Part shown: piece after piece, positions 50,721 to 59,296 of the stretch | Layout: each line of letters starts with the position of its first letter | Position numbering within the stretch: position 1 is the stretch's first letter | Source: Algiphilus sp965216485 | GTDB lineage: Bacteria; Pseudomonadota; Gammaproteobacteria; Nevskiales; Nevskiaceae | Length of the DNA: 64,000 bases | Assembly: GCF_965216485.1 (NCBI RefSeq) | Contig: NZ_OZ244162.1 | Span: 930,001-994,000 of the forward strand | Direction: 5' to 3' | Notes under the pieces: generated by a model | Database searches by the model: none | What the model was told of the DNA's origin: nothing | The model's input: only the letters and a program-made list of their open reading frames with translations | Program-made: the position numbers and the translations under genes

Positions 50721-52382
50721 TCAGTGTTCGCGCAACTGCTTGCGCAGAACCTTGCCGACGTCGGATTTGGGCAGTTCCTCCACGAATACGATGCTGCGCG
50801 GCAGCTTGTAGCGGCTGAGCTGCTGCTCGCAGAAGGCCAGGATACGCTCGGCCGTCAGGCTTTCATCGGCGCGCACCACGTACAGCTTGACTGCCTCGTC
50901 GGTATCGGCGTGGGGGACGCCGACGCAGGCACACTCGCGTACCCCGTCGCACTGGATGACCACGCTCTCGACCTCGTTTGGATAGACATTCAACCCCGAA
51001 ACGATGATGACGTCCTTGAGGCGATCGATGATGCGGATGAAGCCCTCGGCATCGATGGTTGCGATGTCGCCAGTGCGCAGGAATCCGTCCTCGGTGAAGG
51101 CGGCACGCGTGGCGTCGGGGCGTCGCCAATAGCCACGCATGACCTGCGGTCCGCGCACACACAGCTCGCCGGCCGTGTCGATGCCCACTTCGCGGCCATT
51201 GTCTTCACGGATGGACACCTCCGTCGAGGGCAATGGCAGGCCGACGCTGCCGTTGTACTCCGGAGCGGAGAGCGGGTTCATGGCAACTGCAGGTGCGGCC
51301 TCGGTCAGTCCGTAGGCTTCGGTCAGGGCCCGGCCGGTCACGCTTTGCCACTGGTTGGCCACGGCCGCTTGGACCGCGGCGCCCCCGCCAAGCGTGAACT
51401 TCAGTTCCGAGAAGTCGATATCGCCAAAGCCCGGCGTATTGAGCAGCCGGCTGAACAGGGTGTTGACACCCGTGATCGCGGTGAAACGCCGTCGTGCCAT
51501 CTCCTTGACCATACCGGCGCGGTCGCGTGGATTGGCGATGAGCGCGTTCTCCGCCCCGAGGCTGAAGAACACCAGGCAGTTGGCCGTGAGCGCGAAGATG
51601 TGGTGCAAGGGCAGGGCGGTGAGGATGCGCTCCCGACCTTCCTCGGCCCAGGGTGCGATCCAGGCGCGCGCCTGCATGACATTGGCCACCATATTGCCGT
51701 GGCTCAGTTCCACCCCCATCGGGGCGCCTGTCGTGCCGCCCGTGTATTGCAGGAAGGCGAGATCTGCATGGGTCAGTACGCAGCGGTTGAAGGGTTGGCT
51801 GTGGCCCCTTGCCAGCGCCACTCGAAAGGGCACATGGCCGCGGATGCGCCACGCCGGCACCGCGCGCATCAGATGGCGGACCCGCGCGTTGACCATGATG
51901 CGTCGGCCGAGTGGCTGCAGGTCGCCAATCGATGTGGTGATCACCTGCTCGATGTCAATGTGCTCGAGCACGCGCGAAAGGGTATGCGCATAGGGCTCGG
52001 CCACCACGACGACGCGCGCGCCGGAGTCCTCCAGTTGTTCACGCAGCTCGCGCTCCGCGGCCATTGGGTTCAGATTGACGATGACGATGCCCGCGCGCAA
52101 GGCACCGAACATGGCGACCGGATACTGCAGCAGATTGGGCAGCATCAGAGCGATGCGGTCGCCCTTGGAGAGTCCCAGGCGGTTTTGCAGATAGGAAGCG
52201 AAATCCTGACTGAGCCGGTCGACATCGCCATAGCTGAGTGCGGCACCGATGTTCTCGAAGGCGATGCGATCCCGGTGCGCGACGATGGCGCGCTCCAGAA
52301 TGTCGACCAGAGAGGTATAGCGGGCAATATCGATCTGCGCAGGGACGCCTTCCGGATATTGGGGTAGCCAGATCGCTTCCAC
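50721..52382 (-). CDS. fadD: Long-chain fatty acid-CoA ligase (FadD-like)
   Basis: 553 residues from GTG 52382. ANL superfamily: AMP-loop YTGGTTGAPMG, AYGLTEAAP, ELCVRGPQVMRGYW, FLRTGDIATIDAEGF, DRLKDVIIVSGLNVYPNE and the C-terminal catalytic lysine in PKSDVGKVLRK. It activates long-chain fatty acids for beta-oxidation. The lysine that normally ends the first motif (TGVAKG in E. coli FadD) is Met here. This Lys is not the catalytic one, so activity is likely kept. Confidence 0.9.
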   Translation of the reverse strand: MEAIWLPQYPEGVPAQIDIARYTSLVDILERAIVAHRDRIAFENIGAALSYGDVDRLSQDFASYLQNRLGLSKGDRIALMLPNLLQYPVAMFGALRAGIVIVNLNPMAAERELREQLEDSGARVVVVAEPYAHTLSRVLEHIDIEQVITTSIGDLQPLGRRIMVNARVRHLMRAVPAWRIRGHVPFRVALARGHSQPFNRCVLTHADLAFLQYTGGTTGAPMGVELSHGNMVANVMQARAWIAPWAEEGRERILTALPLHHIFALTANCLVFFSLGAENALIANPRDRAGMVKEMARRRFTAITGVNTLFSRLLNTPGFGDIDFSELKFTLGGGAAVQAAVANQWQSVTGRALTEAYGLTEAAPAVAMNPLSAPEYNGSVGLPLPSTEVSIREDNGREVGIDTAGELCVRGPQVMRGYWRRPDATRAAFTEDGFLRTGDIATIDAEGFIRIIDRLKDVIIVSGLNVYPNEVESVVIQCDGVRECACVGVPHADTDEAVKLYVVRADESLTAERILAFCEQQLSRYKLPRSIVFVEELPKSDVGKVLRKQLREH

Positions 52383-52450
52383 GACGAGCGTCTTCCTTGT
52401 TGAGCGGGGGCAGCGGTGGCGGCAGTGAAGCGCCGTGTCGGGCGCGCAGC

Positions 52451-53788
52451 CTACCCTTTGCCGGCCGGCTCGTGAAGCCAGGCGCGCAGATCCGTGTTGT
52501 CGAGTTGGGCATCGACGGCTTCATCGACACGGCGCAATACCTGCTCCGCCTGGTGGATAGCGGGGGTTCCGCTGGTCCGCAATGGATAGGTGTCGGGATG
52601 TCCGCTGCGCAGGGTGGCCCACAATTCGGACAGTCTCATCGACTCGGGTGCCCGCGCCGGCAGGATGCGGCCTGGAATCTCGGCGGTCTCGGCGAGGATG
52701 CCCTTCCTGATCAGCGTGTCGATCACAGGGTCGACGAATTCCGAGGGGGCCGCCAGCGTGCGGGCCAGTTCATTGCGCGTTGCCGCCGGATGCCCCTGCT
52801 GATGGCGCCGCACCGTTTCGGCGGCGACGGCAAGACCGATGCGTTCAATCAGGCGCGGCGGCGCCCCTTTTTCGCGGCCGTGGCGCTGCACATTCTCGGG
52901 GTGACCGAGATAGAAGCTCAGCTGACAGCCGAGCAGCAGGATCAACCAGCCCACGTACAGCCAGATCAGCAGGAAGATGAGAATCGCGAAACTGGAGTAG
53001 ACCGCGTTGTAATTGCCCGAGGAGGCGACGAAGGAAGCGAATCCCATGCTCGCCGACTGCCACAGCACACCCGCGAAGAGGCCGCCGCCGAAGGCTGCGT
53101 GCAGCGGTACGCGGGTATTGGGAATGAAGCTGTAGAGGAAGGTGAAGACGCCGATGATGATCAGATAGGGCGTCAATCGGGCCAGCAGGTAGACCAGCGT
53201 GCCGAAGGGCTCCACGCTGGCAATGGTCTGCACCACCGCGCTGTTGAGCACGGAGGCCGTGATGCCCACGGACAGAAAAACCGCAAAGGGACCGATGATC
53301 AGTACTGACAGGTACTGGCTGAAGCGGACCGCGAAGGTGCGCGGCTGATGGATTCGCCAGATCCAGTTGAAGCTGGCCTCCACCTTCTGGATCAGCGACA
53401 CCGCGGCGAACAGCAGCAGGCCGATACCCAAGGAACCCAGCACGCCCACCTGGATGTTCTCGACGAAGCCGATGACGTTTTCGGTGACTTCGTCGGCGCG
53501 CTCACCCAGCGGTGCCAGGAACTGCTCCAGCGCGGGCTTGAGCGCGTTGTGTACGCCCATGGCCTTGAACAGCGAAAAGGCCAGAGCCAACATCGGAACC
53601 AGCGACAGCAGGGTGGTGTACACCAGGCTCATGGCCCGCAGTGACAGGTCGCCGCGCGCGAAATCGCGGATCAGCATGACGACGTAGCGCGTCACCGTGG
53701 CCAGCACACGGTGCACGCGATGTTCGTGTGCGCCGTCCCACAGCCAGGTCTGCAGTGCGGTGACGCGCTCGCCCAGTGTCAGGCGCAC
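52451..53788 (-). CDS. YihY/BrkB family inner-membrane protein
   Basis: 445 residues if GTG 53788 is the start; the frame is open to 53863 but that overlaps the phasin promoter, so a downstream start is preferred without a clear ribosome site. Six membrane helices with LRAMSLVYTTLLSLVPMLALAFSLF, FNWIWRI, YSFIPNTRVPLHAAFGGGLFAGVLW and GNYNAVYSSFAILIFLLIWLYVGW, the hallmarks of YihY. A winged-helix-like C-terminal extension (TRNELARTLAAPSEFVDPVIDTL) follows, as in many family members. Old names (ribonuclease BN, BrkB) are misassigned; function unknown. Confidence 0.88.
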   Translation of the reverse strand: MRLTLGERVTALQTWLWDGAHEHRVHRVLATVTRYVVMLIRDFARGDLSLRAMSLVYTTLLSLVPMLALAFSLFKAMGVHNALKPALEQFLAPLGERADEVTENVIGFVENIQVGVLGSLGIGLLLFAAVSLIQKVEASFNWIWRIHQPRTFAVRFSQYLSVLIIGPFAVFLSVGITASVLNSAVVQTIASVEPFGTLVYLLARLTPYLIIIGVFTFLYSFIPNTRVPLHAAFGGGLFAGVLWQSASMGFASFVASSGNYNAVYSSFAILIFLLIWLYVGWLILLLGCQLSFYLGHPENVQRHGREKGAPPRLIERIGLAVAAETVRRHQQGHPAATRNELARTLAAPSEFVDPVIDTLIRKGILAETAEIPGRILPARAPESMRLSELWATLRSGHPDTYPLRTSGTPAIHQAEQVLRRVDEAVDAQLDNTDLRAWLHEPAGKG

Positions 53789-53808
53789 GAGTGCACCGTC
53801 AAGGACGC

Positions 53809-53865
53809 TTGACAAAAACGCATGCCTTGCATATTGTGCGACGCACAAAATGTTGCACCGCAACA
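53809..53865 (+). promoter_or_regulatory. Promoter of the second phasin gene with two PhaR-type operators
   Basis: TTGACA (53809-53814), 17-bp spacer, TATTGT (53832-53837). Two perfect inverted repeats follow with a 3-bp centre: TTGTGC-GAC-GCACAA (53834-53848), over the -10 and start, and TGTTGC-ACC-GCAACA (53851-53865). They are 17 bp apart and match the phaP and phaE sites. Confidence 0.7.
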
Positions 53866-53927
53866 GAGGCGGTCCAAGCCTCTTCGGAAATTGTTAGTCA
53901 TTTGCGCACATCGCAGGAGTGGTAACC

Positions 53928-54425
53928 ATGAACTTTGAAACGGTTGTAAACGACGTCAAGACCCGCGTCGAAGATGTTAGCAATCGCGCCCAGAACGTCG
54001 CCGAGTTGTCCGTGCAGACGGTCAAGAAGGCGAACGGCATCGTGGTGCCCACGATGCAGACCATCTTCGAGAAGCAGTCCAGCGCCGCGCGTGAACTGGT
54101 CGAGAGTGGCCGCACCAGCTTTATCAAGGTCCGCAACGATGGCCTCAAGGCTGTCGCCGCCAACCCGGCCGACTATCTGCCGGCGGGCCGCACGGTCGTC
54201 ATCGATGCCTTCAGCGCTTCGGTGGACCTGACCACCAAGGCCGGCACCGAGCTGGCGGAAGTCCTGCGCAAGGCCTATGAGGACGCGCTGGCCAGCATCA
54301 ACGGCAAGAAAAAGGTTGCCAAGCCAGCCGCCAAGAAGACGGCGCGCAAGGCTTCCAGTGCCCGCAAGACCGCGAGCAAGTCGACGGCTGCCAAGAAGAG
54401 CGCGGCCACCAAGGCCAGCTCCTAA
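53928..54425 (+). CDS. Phasin-family protein with Lys/Ala-rich tail
   Basis: 165 residues from ATG 53928 with AGGAG upstream. Residues 1-125 are a phasin helix bundle (NVAELSVQTVKKANGIVVPTMQ, KAGTELAEVLRKAYEDALASI). Residues from about 128 form a PhaF/histone H1-like tail of KPAAK, KTARKASS and SAATK units. Such tails bind DNA nonspecifically in Pseudomonas PhaF and help divide granules between daughter cells. Controlled by a strong promoter with two PhaR-type sites and ended by a strong terminator, so it is a single-gene unit. Confidence 0.88.
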   Translation: MNFETVVNDVKTRVEDVSNRAQNVAELSVQTVKKANGIVVPTMQTIFEKQSSAARELVESGRTSFIKVRNDGLKAVAANPADYLPAGRTVVIDAFSASVDLTTKAGTELAEVLRKAYEDALASINGKKKVAKPAAKKTARKASSARKTASKSTAAKKSAATKASS

Positions 54426-54476
54426 GCGCGACGCTCGCGCCGGCGGCCTTCGGGCCGCGGCGTGGAACGTGGCAAG

Positions 54477-54506
54477 GGGCGCGCCCATGGGCGCGCCCCT
54501 TTTTTG
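54477..54506 (+). terminator. Rho-independent terminator after the second phasin gene
   Basis: Perfect 10-bp stem GGGGCGCGCC/GGCGCGCCCC with a CATG loop, immediately followed by six T. Confidence 0.95.
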
Positions 54507-54535
54507 TGGGCGATCACAGCACGATTCGGGGATGG

Positions 54536-54871
54536 CTAAGACTCGCTATCGTCACCGCTGCGCGTTCCGCCCTTGCGGGTCGAGCCTTTGCTGGCCGCCG
54601 CCCGCTGCCGACGGCGCTCCTCGCGCTCTTCGGCTTCCACGGCCTCGACACCATCCATCAGCTTGCGCCACGCCTTGTTCTTGCGCAGCGAACTGATGTT
54701 CTGCCGCACGAAGTCGCCGGGGTGGAAGGTATCGCTGAATGTATCGCTGGCGTCGCCGACCTTGTCGCGCAGGTAGGCCAGAATGTCCTCCTGCAATCCA
54801 GCGACATCCGGTAAACCGAGAAAGCGGCGCAGTTCTTCCGGTTTGACGTCGATTTCGATGCGGATCTGCAT
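54536..54871 (-). CDS. DUF6489-family protein
   Basis: 111 residues from ATG 54871 (AGGAGA upstream): MQIRIEIDVKPEELRRFLGLPDVAGLQ, then a helical middle with FHPGDFVRQNISSLRKNKAWRKLM and a charged C-terminus rich in Arg, Lys, Ser and Asp. This resembles the small DUF6489 family, whose role is unknown. It may be cotranscribed with upstream purC (90 bp apart). Confidence 0.75.
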   Translation of the reverse strand: MQIRIEIDVKPEELRRFLGLPDVAGLQEDILAYLRDKVGDASDTFSDTFHPGDFVRQNISSLRKNKAWRKLMDGVEAVEAEEREERRRQRAAASKGSTRKGGTRSGDDSES

Positions 54872-54961
54872 GCTGGTCTCCTGCTCCCCAAGGTCTTCAC
54901 TGGCGGGCTGGTCTCTTCCACCTAGCATAGCGCGCCCTTTCGATGCCCGTATCCCTCGGTC

Positions 54962-55864
54962 TTAACCGGCTGAAAGGGGCATCAGGCGCCGTTCCGCCTC
55001 CGCGTAGCGCGCTGCGGTATTGCGCACGACCTCATCGGGAAGATCGGGTCCAGGCGGGGTCTGATCCCAGTCGATCCCTTCCAGGTAGTCGCGGACGTAT
55101 TGCTTGTCGAAGGAAGGCGGGCTGACCCCGATGCGATAGTCCGCCTTCGGCCAGAAGCGGGAGGAGTCCGGTGTCAGCACCTCGTCGATGAGAACGATCT
55201 GGCCCTTGCCGTCCAGCCCGAACTCGAATTTCGTGTCGGCGATGATGATGCCGCGCTCCAGCGCATAGCCCGCAGCCTGCTTGTATAGCCAGATGCTGAG
55301 GTCGCGTGCGCGCTCTGCCACGGCAGTACCAACCCGCTCGGCTGCGGCGGCAAAGGAGATGTTCTCGTCGTGCGCGCCTTGTTCGGCCTTGGTGGCGGGC
55401 GTGAAGATCGGCTCCGGCAGCTTCTCCGCCTGGCGCAGCGAAGACGGCAAGGCCACCCCGCAGACGGTGCCCGCGCGCTGATACTCCTTCCATCCACTGC
55501 CGGCGAGGAAGCCACGCACCACCGCCTCGATGGGTAGCGCATTCAGTCGCCGCACGACCTGCGCACGGCCAGCCACGCGGGTGGCTTCCTTCGCCGTCAG
55601 CTTGTCGGCCGGATCGAGGTCGGTGAGATGGTTCGGCACGACATCGCCGAAGCGCTGCATCCAGAAAGTGCTCATCCGCGTCAGCACCGCACCTTTGCCC
55701 GGGATCGGCTGAGGCAGGATCACGTCGAAGGCCGACAGCCGATCCGTGGTCACGATCAACAGATGGTCGTCATCCCAGGCGTAGACGTCGCGAACCTTGC
55801 CCTGGTGTACCAGGGGCAGACTCGTGATGCGCGACTCGGAGAGCGCTGCGGGGGCTTCGGACAT
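54962..55864 (-). CDS. purC: Phosphoribosylaminoimidazole-succinocarboxamide synthase
   Basis: 300 residues from ATG 55864 (MSEAPAALSESRITSLPLVHQGKVRDVY); the longer frame upstream overlaps rpe. HQGKVRDVY, TTDRLSAFDVILPQPIPGKG, GFLAGSGWKEY, IIIADTKFEFG and LIDEVLTPDSSRFW identify the long form of PurC. It joins aspartate to CAIR in purine synthesis. Divergent from rpe. Confidence 0.96.
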   Translation of the reverse strand: MSEAPAALSESRITSLPLVHQGKVRDVYAWDDDHLLIVTTDRLSAFDVILPQPIPGKGAVLTRMSTFWMQRFGDVVPNHLTDLDPADKLTAKEATRVAGRAQVVRRLNALPIEAVVRGFLAGSGWKEYQRAGTVCGVALPSSLRQAEKLPEPIFTPATKAEQGAHDENISFAAAAERVGTAVAERARDLSIWLYKQAAGYALERGIIIADTKFEFGLDGKGQIVLIDEVLTPDSSRFWPKADYRIGVSPPSFDKQYVRDYLEGIDWDQTPPGPDLPDEVVRNTAARYAEAERRLMPLSAG

Positions 55865-55961
55865 GCAAGGAACTCCCAAACCACTCGAAAGGGTCCGCAT
55901 TGTGCCTTTCTCGGCGCCATGAGTGGCCCTCGCGCCGGCGATGCAGGCACAATTCGCGCCC

Positions 55962-56651
55962 ATGAACGCCTCCCCTCTCCCTCCTCGTATCGCCCCCAGC
56001 ATCCTGTCGGCCGACATGGCGCGGCTCGGCGCTGAAGTCGATGCCGTCCTCGCCGCCGGCGCCGACATGATCCACTTCGATGTCATGGACAATCACTATG
56101 TGCCGAATCTCACCTTCGGCCCGGTGATCTGCCAGGCATTGCGCGACTACGGTGTCACCGCGCCCATCGATGTCCATCTGATGGTCGAGCCGGTCGATGC
56201 CATCGCGCAGGAGTTCGCGCGCGCCGGTGCCAGCATCATCACCTTCCATCCCGAAGCCACGCGTCATGTCGATCGCAGCCTGGCCGCGATTCGCGACGCC
56301 GGCTGTCAGGCCGGACTGGTCTTCAATCCCGCTACGCCGCTGGATGTGCTGGACTGGGTCATGGACAAGGTCGACATGATCCTGCTGATGTCGGTGAACC
56401 CGGGCTTCGGCGGGCAGCGCTTCATTCCCTCGGCGCTGGACAAGCTCCGTGCCGCGCGCCGCCGCATCGAGGATTCGGGGCGGGAGATCCGGCTCGAGAT
56501 CGACGGCGGGATCAAGGTGGACAATATCGCCGAGATCGCCGCTGCCGGCGCCGATACCTTTGTCGCCGGGTCGGCCATCTTTGGTGCCAGCGACTACGCC
56601 AAGGTGATCTCGGACATGCGCGCGGCCATCGCCAGCGTGCACAGCGTCTGA
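55962..56651 (+). CDS. rpe: Ribulose-phosphate 3-epimerase
   Basis: 229 residues from ATG 55962. TIM barrel with IAPSILSADMARLG, HFDVMDNHYVPNLTFGP, DVHLMVEPVD, MSVNPGFGGQRFIP and EIDGGIKVDNI. It interconverts ribulose and xylulose 5-phosphates and would supply prkB substrate. The stop overlaps the trpE start. The phosphoglycolate phosphatase gene gph, often between rpe and trpE, is absent. Confidence 0.97.
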   Translation: MNASPLPPRIAPSILSADMARLGAEVDAVLAAGADMIHFDVMDNHYVPNLTFGPVICQALRDYGVTAPIDVHLMVEPVDAIAQEFARAGASIITFHPEATRHVDRSLAAIRDAGCQAGLVFNPATPLDVLDWVMDKVDMILLMSVNPGFGGQRFIPSALDKLRAARRRIEDSGREIRLEIDGGIKVDNIAEIAAAGADTFVAGSAIFGASDYAKVISDMRAAIASVHSV

Positions 56652-58084
56652 TGGTGGAGGCGACCCGCAAGAGTGTCGTGCGCGCGCTGCCCGCAGACCT
56701 CGATACGCCGGTCGGCGTCTACCGCAAGCTGGCCAACAGTCCCTTCACCTATCTGTTCGAGTCCATGCACGGCGGCGAGCGCTGGGGGCGTTACTCCTTC
56801 ATCGGGCTGCCCGCGCGCGAGGTGTTGCGGCTGAAGGAGGGGACCATCACGCGCTCCATCGACGGCGTGGTGGTGGAATCGCTGACGCCCGAGGCGCCCA
56901 TGGCGTGGCTGCGCGATGCGGTGGCGGAGACGCCGATCGAGCGCGATCCGCGACTGCCGCGCTTCGACGGCGGCTGGGTCGGCTACATCGGCTATGACTG
57001 CATCCGCTATGCAGAGCCACGCGTGGCCTGCGCCAATCCAGACCCACTGGGCCTGCCCGAAGCCTTGCTCATGAAGAGCGAGGATCTGGTCATCTTCGAC
57101 AATCTGCGGGGGCTGCTCTATCTGGTGACGCATTGCCGCAGCGGCGATGACGCCGATGCGCAGGCAGCCGAAGCCCGCCTCGATGGCTGGCAGGCACGAC
57201 TGTCCGAGCCGGTGGCAGCGGACTATCGCATGGCGATCGAGGATGCACCCATCCCCGAATTCACCTCCGGCATGAGCCAGGCCGATTTCTGCGCGGTGGT
57301 TGAGCGCATCCGCGAATACATCCGCGCTGGCGATGTCATGCAGGTGGTGCCGTCCCAGCGCCTGTCCGCGCCCTTCACGCACCCGCCGTTGGACCTCTAC
57401 CGAGCCATCCGGCGGTTGAATCCGTCGCCCTATCTGTATTGCCTGAATCTCGAAGACCACCACGTCGTGGGCAGCAGCCCCGAAATTCTGGTCCGCGTCG
57501 AGGACGGCGACATGCATGTGCGTCCGATTGCCGGCACGCGTCCGCGTGGCGCCACCGAAGAGGAGGACCGGCGCCTGGCCGAGGAACTGCTCGCCGATCC
57601 AAAGGAGCTGGCCGAGCATCTGATGCTGATCGACCTCGGCCGCAACGATGTCGGCCGCGTCTGCGAGACCGGCAGCGTGCAACTGACCGAGCGCATGCTC
57701 ATCGAGCGCTACAGTCACGTCATGCACATCGTGTCCAATGTGGTGGGACGCCTGCCGCCGGACACCCATCCGCTGGATGCGCTGATGGCGGCTTTTCCCA
57801 CGGGCACCCTGTCCGGAGCCCCGAAAGTACGCGCCATGGAGATCATCGAGGAAGTCGAGCCCGTACGGCGTGGCATCTATGGTGGCGCGGTCGGCTACAT
57901 CGGAGGCGGTGGCAACCTCGACATGGCCATTGCCATTCGCACTGCCGTGATCCACGACGGCCAGGTGCATGTACAGAGCGGCGCCGGTGTGGTGGCCGAC
58001 TCGGACCCGCATACGGAATGGGTGGAAACCATGAACAAGGCGCGCGCCATGCTGCGTGCGGTAGGCGAAGCGACCGCCCTCTGA
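56651..58084 (+). CDS. trpE: Anthranilate synthase component I
   Basis: 477 residues from ATG 56651 (TGATG overlap with rpe). Chorismate-binding domain from residue 205 with QVVPSQRLSAPF, GSSPEILVRVEDGDMHVRPIAGTRPRG, LIDLGRNDVGRV and the signature PTGTLSGAPKVRAMEI. The N-terminal regulatory region has LFESMHGGERWGRYSFIG. It makes anthranilate from chorismate with glutamine from TrpG. trpG, trpD and trpC do not follow; a 140-bp gap and a convergent gene do. Confidence 0.96.
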   Translation: MVEATRKSVVRALPADLDTPVGVYRKLANSPFTYLFESMHGGERWGRYSFIGLPAREVLRLKEGTITRSIDGVVVESLTPEAPMAWLRDAVAETPIERDPRLPRFDGGWVGYIGYDCIRYAEPRVACANPDPLGLPEALLMKSEDLVIFDNLRGLLYLVTHCRSGDDADAQAAEARLDGWQARLSEPVAADYRMAIEDAPIPEFTSGMSQADFCAVVERIREYIRAGDVMQVVPSQRLSAPFTHPPLDLYRAIRRLNPSPYLYCLNLEDHHVVGSSPEILVRVEDGDMHVRPIAGTRPRGATEEEDRRLAEELLADPKELAEHLMLIDLGRNDVGRVCETGSVQLTERMLIERYSHVMHIVSNVVGRLPPDTHPLDALMAAFPTGTLSGAPKVRAMEIIEEVEPVRRGIYGGAVGYIGGGGNLDMAIAIRTAVIHDGQVHVQSGAGVVADSDPHTEWVETMNKARAMLRAVGEATAL

Positions 58085-58185
58085 GGCGCAATCCGCGCGC
58101 CGCTGCCTGGTCGCGGTCGGTCTACAGGCGCTGCAGGGTGATCTGATACACGGTTGGGTCAGGCCGTCCCCATGCCGGCCCGAGA

Positions 58186-58215
58186 GCGGCGGGGCACGTC
58201 GGGGTGCCCCGCCGC
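58186..58215 (-). terminator. Hairpin behind the DUF4168 gene
   Basis: Perfect 12-bp stem GCGGCGGGGCAC/GTGCCCCGCCGC with a six-base loop, 10 bp after the stop. Neither side has a T-tract, so the call rests on position between convergent trpE and the DUF4168 gene. Confidence 0.45.
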
Positions 58216-58225
58216 GCAAGACGCC

Positions 58226-58618
58226 TTACTGCGCCGACTGGATGCGCGAGCGCAGCGCTTCATCATTCTGGGCTGCGCGTGCAATCTGGTTGTACTTCTG
58301 CACGCTCAGGCCCGAGGACTTCACCGCGGCAACCATCTCCTGCTGCGCCTCACGGCGTGTCTCCTGCATGGCCTGCTTCGACTCGGCCTCCTTCATCTTC
58401 GGGGTATAGGTCTTCCCGATCTCCGCCACCTGCGCCTGGGCTTCGGCGAAGCTCGCGATCTGCGCATCGGTGACCTCAAGTTCCTGGGCCTGCGGGGCAG
58501 TCGCCGCGCCCTGCTGTGCCTGCGCGCCGCTCTGCTGCGCGAGGGCGCCGCCGGATGCGCCCAAGGCGATGGCGAGGGCAGCGGGGGCGATAAAGCGGCT
58601 GGCGTTGCGTTGCTTCAT
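58226..58618 (-). CDS. Secreted DUF4168-domain protein
   Basis: 130 residues from ATG 58618 (AGGAG upstream). Signal peptide ends GGALAQ near residue 27. A Gln/Ala-rich linker precedes a helical domain (VTDAQIASFAEAQAQVAEIGKTYTPKM, SGLSVQKYNQIARAAQNDEAL) that matches DUF4168. Periplasmic, function unknown. It is divergent from the ECF sigma gene and may be a target of it. Confidence 0.82.
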   Translation of the reverse strand: MKQRNASRFIAPAALAIALGASGGALAQQSGAQAQQGAATAPQAQELEVTDAQIASFAEAQAQVAEIGKTYTPKMKEAESKQAMQETRREAQQEMVAAVKSSGLSVQKYNQIARAAQNDEALRSRIQSAQ

Positions 58619-58759
58619 TGCGGTACTCCTGAAGATTCAAGTGTTCGTGGTGAATGACCACGACCCAAGCACACGGGTCAGCCGGGACGGGTTCCATGGA
58701 ACCAGCAGATTTTTTGTGTGTTTGTTGAGATATCGCCTCAATACGGCAAGGGGAGGCTC

Positions 58760-59296
58760 GTGGCCTCACGCGAAGAATTCGATTGGTTGCTGGCAGCGGA
58801 GATTCCGCATCTGCGCCGTTATGCGCGCACGCTGGCGGCGCATCCGGCCGAAGCCGACGATCTCGTGCAGGACTGTCTGGAGCGCGCTATGCGCAAGTGG
58901 CGGCTCTGGCGCGGCACAGCGCGTCTGCGCAGCTGGCTGTTTCGCATGCTGCATCGGCTCTATCTGAACCGTCGCCGCGACGGACGCCACCACGATGCGG
59001 CCATGCCGCTGGAATCGGTGGTGGATCCGGGGCAGGCCGGCAACGCGGGACCGGCGCAGCTTGAGGTGCGCGATACGGTACGGCGACTGCAGTCACTGCC
59101 CGCGGCCCAACGCGAGGCCATCGTCCTGCTTGCCATTGACGACCTGAGTTACGAAGAGGCGGCCTGGGTGCTTGATATCCCGGTCGGCACCCTGCGTTCC
59201 CGGTTGTCGCGCGGTCGCGAACAACTGCGTGCCCTCGAGGAGCGCGCCCCTTCCGACACCGAGACCCCTGCGCCGACGCTGAGGAGGGTGAAATGA
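58760..59296 (+). CDS. ECF-family RNA polymerase sigma factor
   Basis: 178 residues from GTG 58760 with GGGGAGG upstream; the frame opens earlier at 58718. Region 2 contains AEADDLVQDCLERAMRKWRLWRGTARLRSWLFRMLHRLYLN, region 4 LPAAQREAIVLLAIDDLSYEEAAWVLDIPVGTLRSRLSRGREQL. Its stop overlaps the anti-sigma start (ATGA), so it is released from its partner by an unknown cell-envelope or stress signal. Confidence 0.93.
   Translation: MASREEFDWLLAAEIPHLRRYARTLAAHPAEADDLVQDCLERAMRKWRLWRGTARLRSWLFRMLHRLYLNRRRDGRHHDAAMPLESVVDPGQAGNAGPAQLEVRDTVRRLQSLPAAQREAIVLLAIDDLSYEEAAWVLDIPVGTLRSRLSRGREQLRALEERAPSDTETPAPTLRRVK

Noticed and set aside
50688..52367. 559-codon plus-strand frame opposite the acyl-CoA ligase
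   Set aside because: Antisense shadow of an intact ligase with all motifs; no ribosome site.
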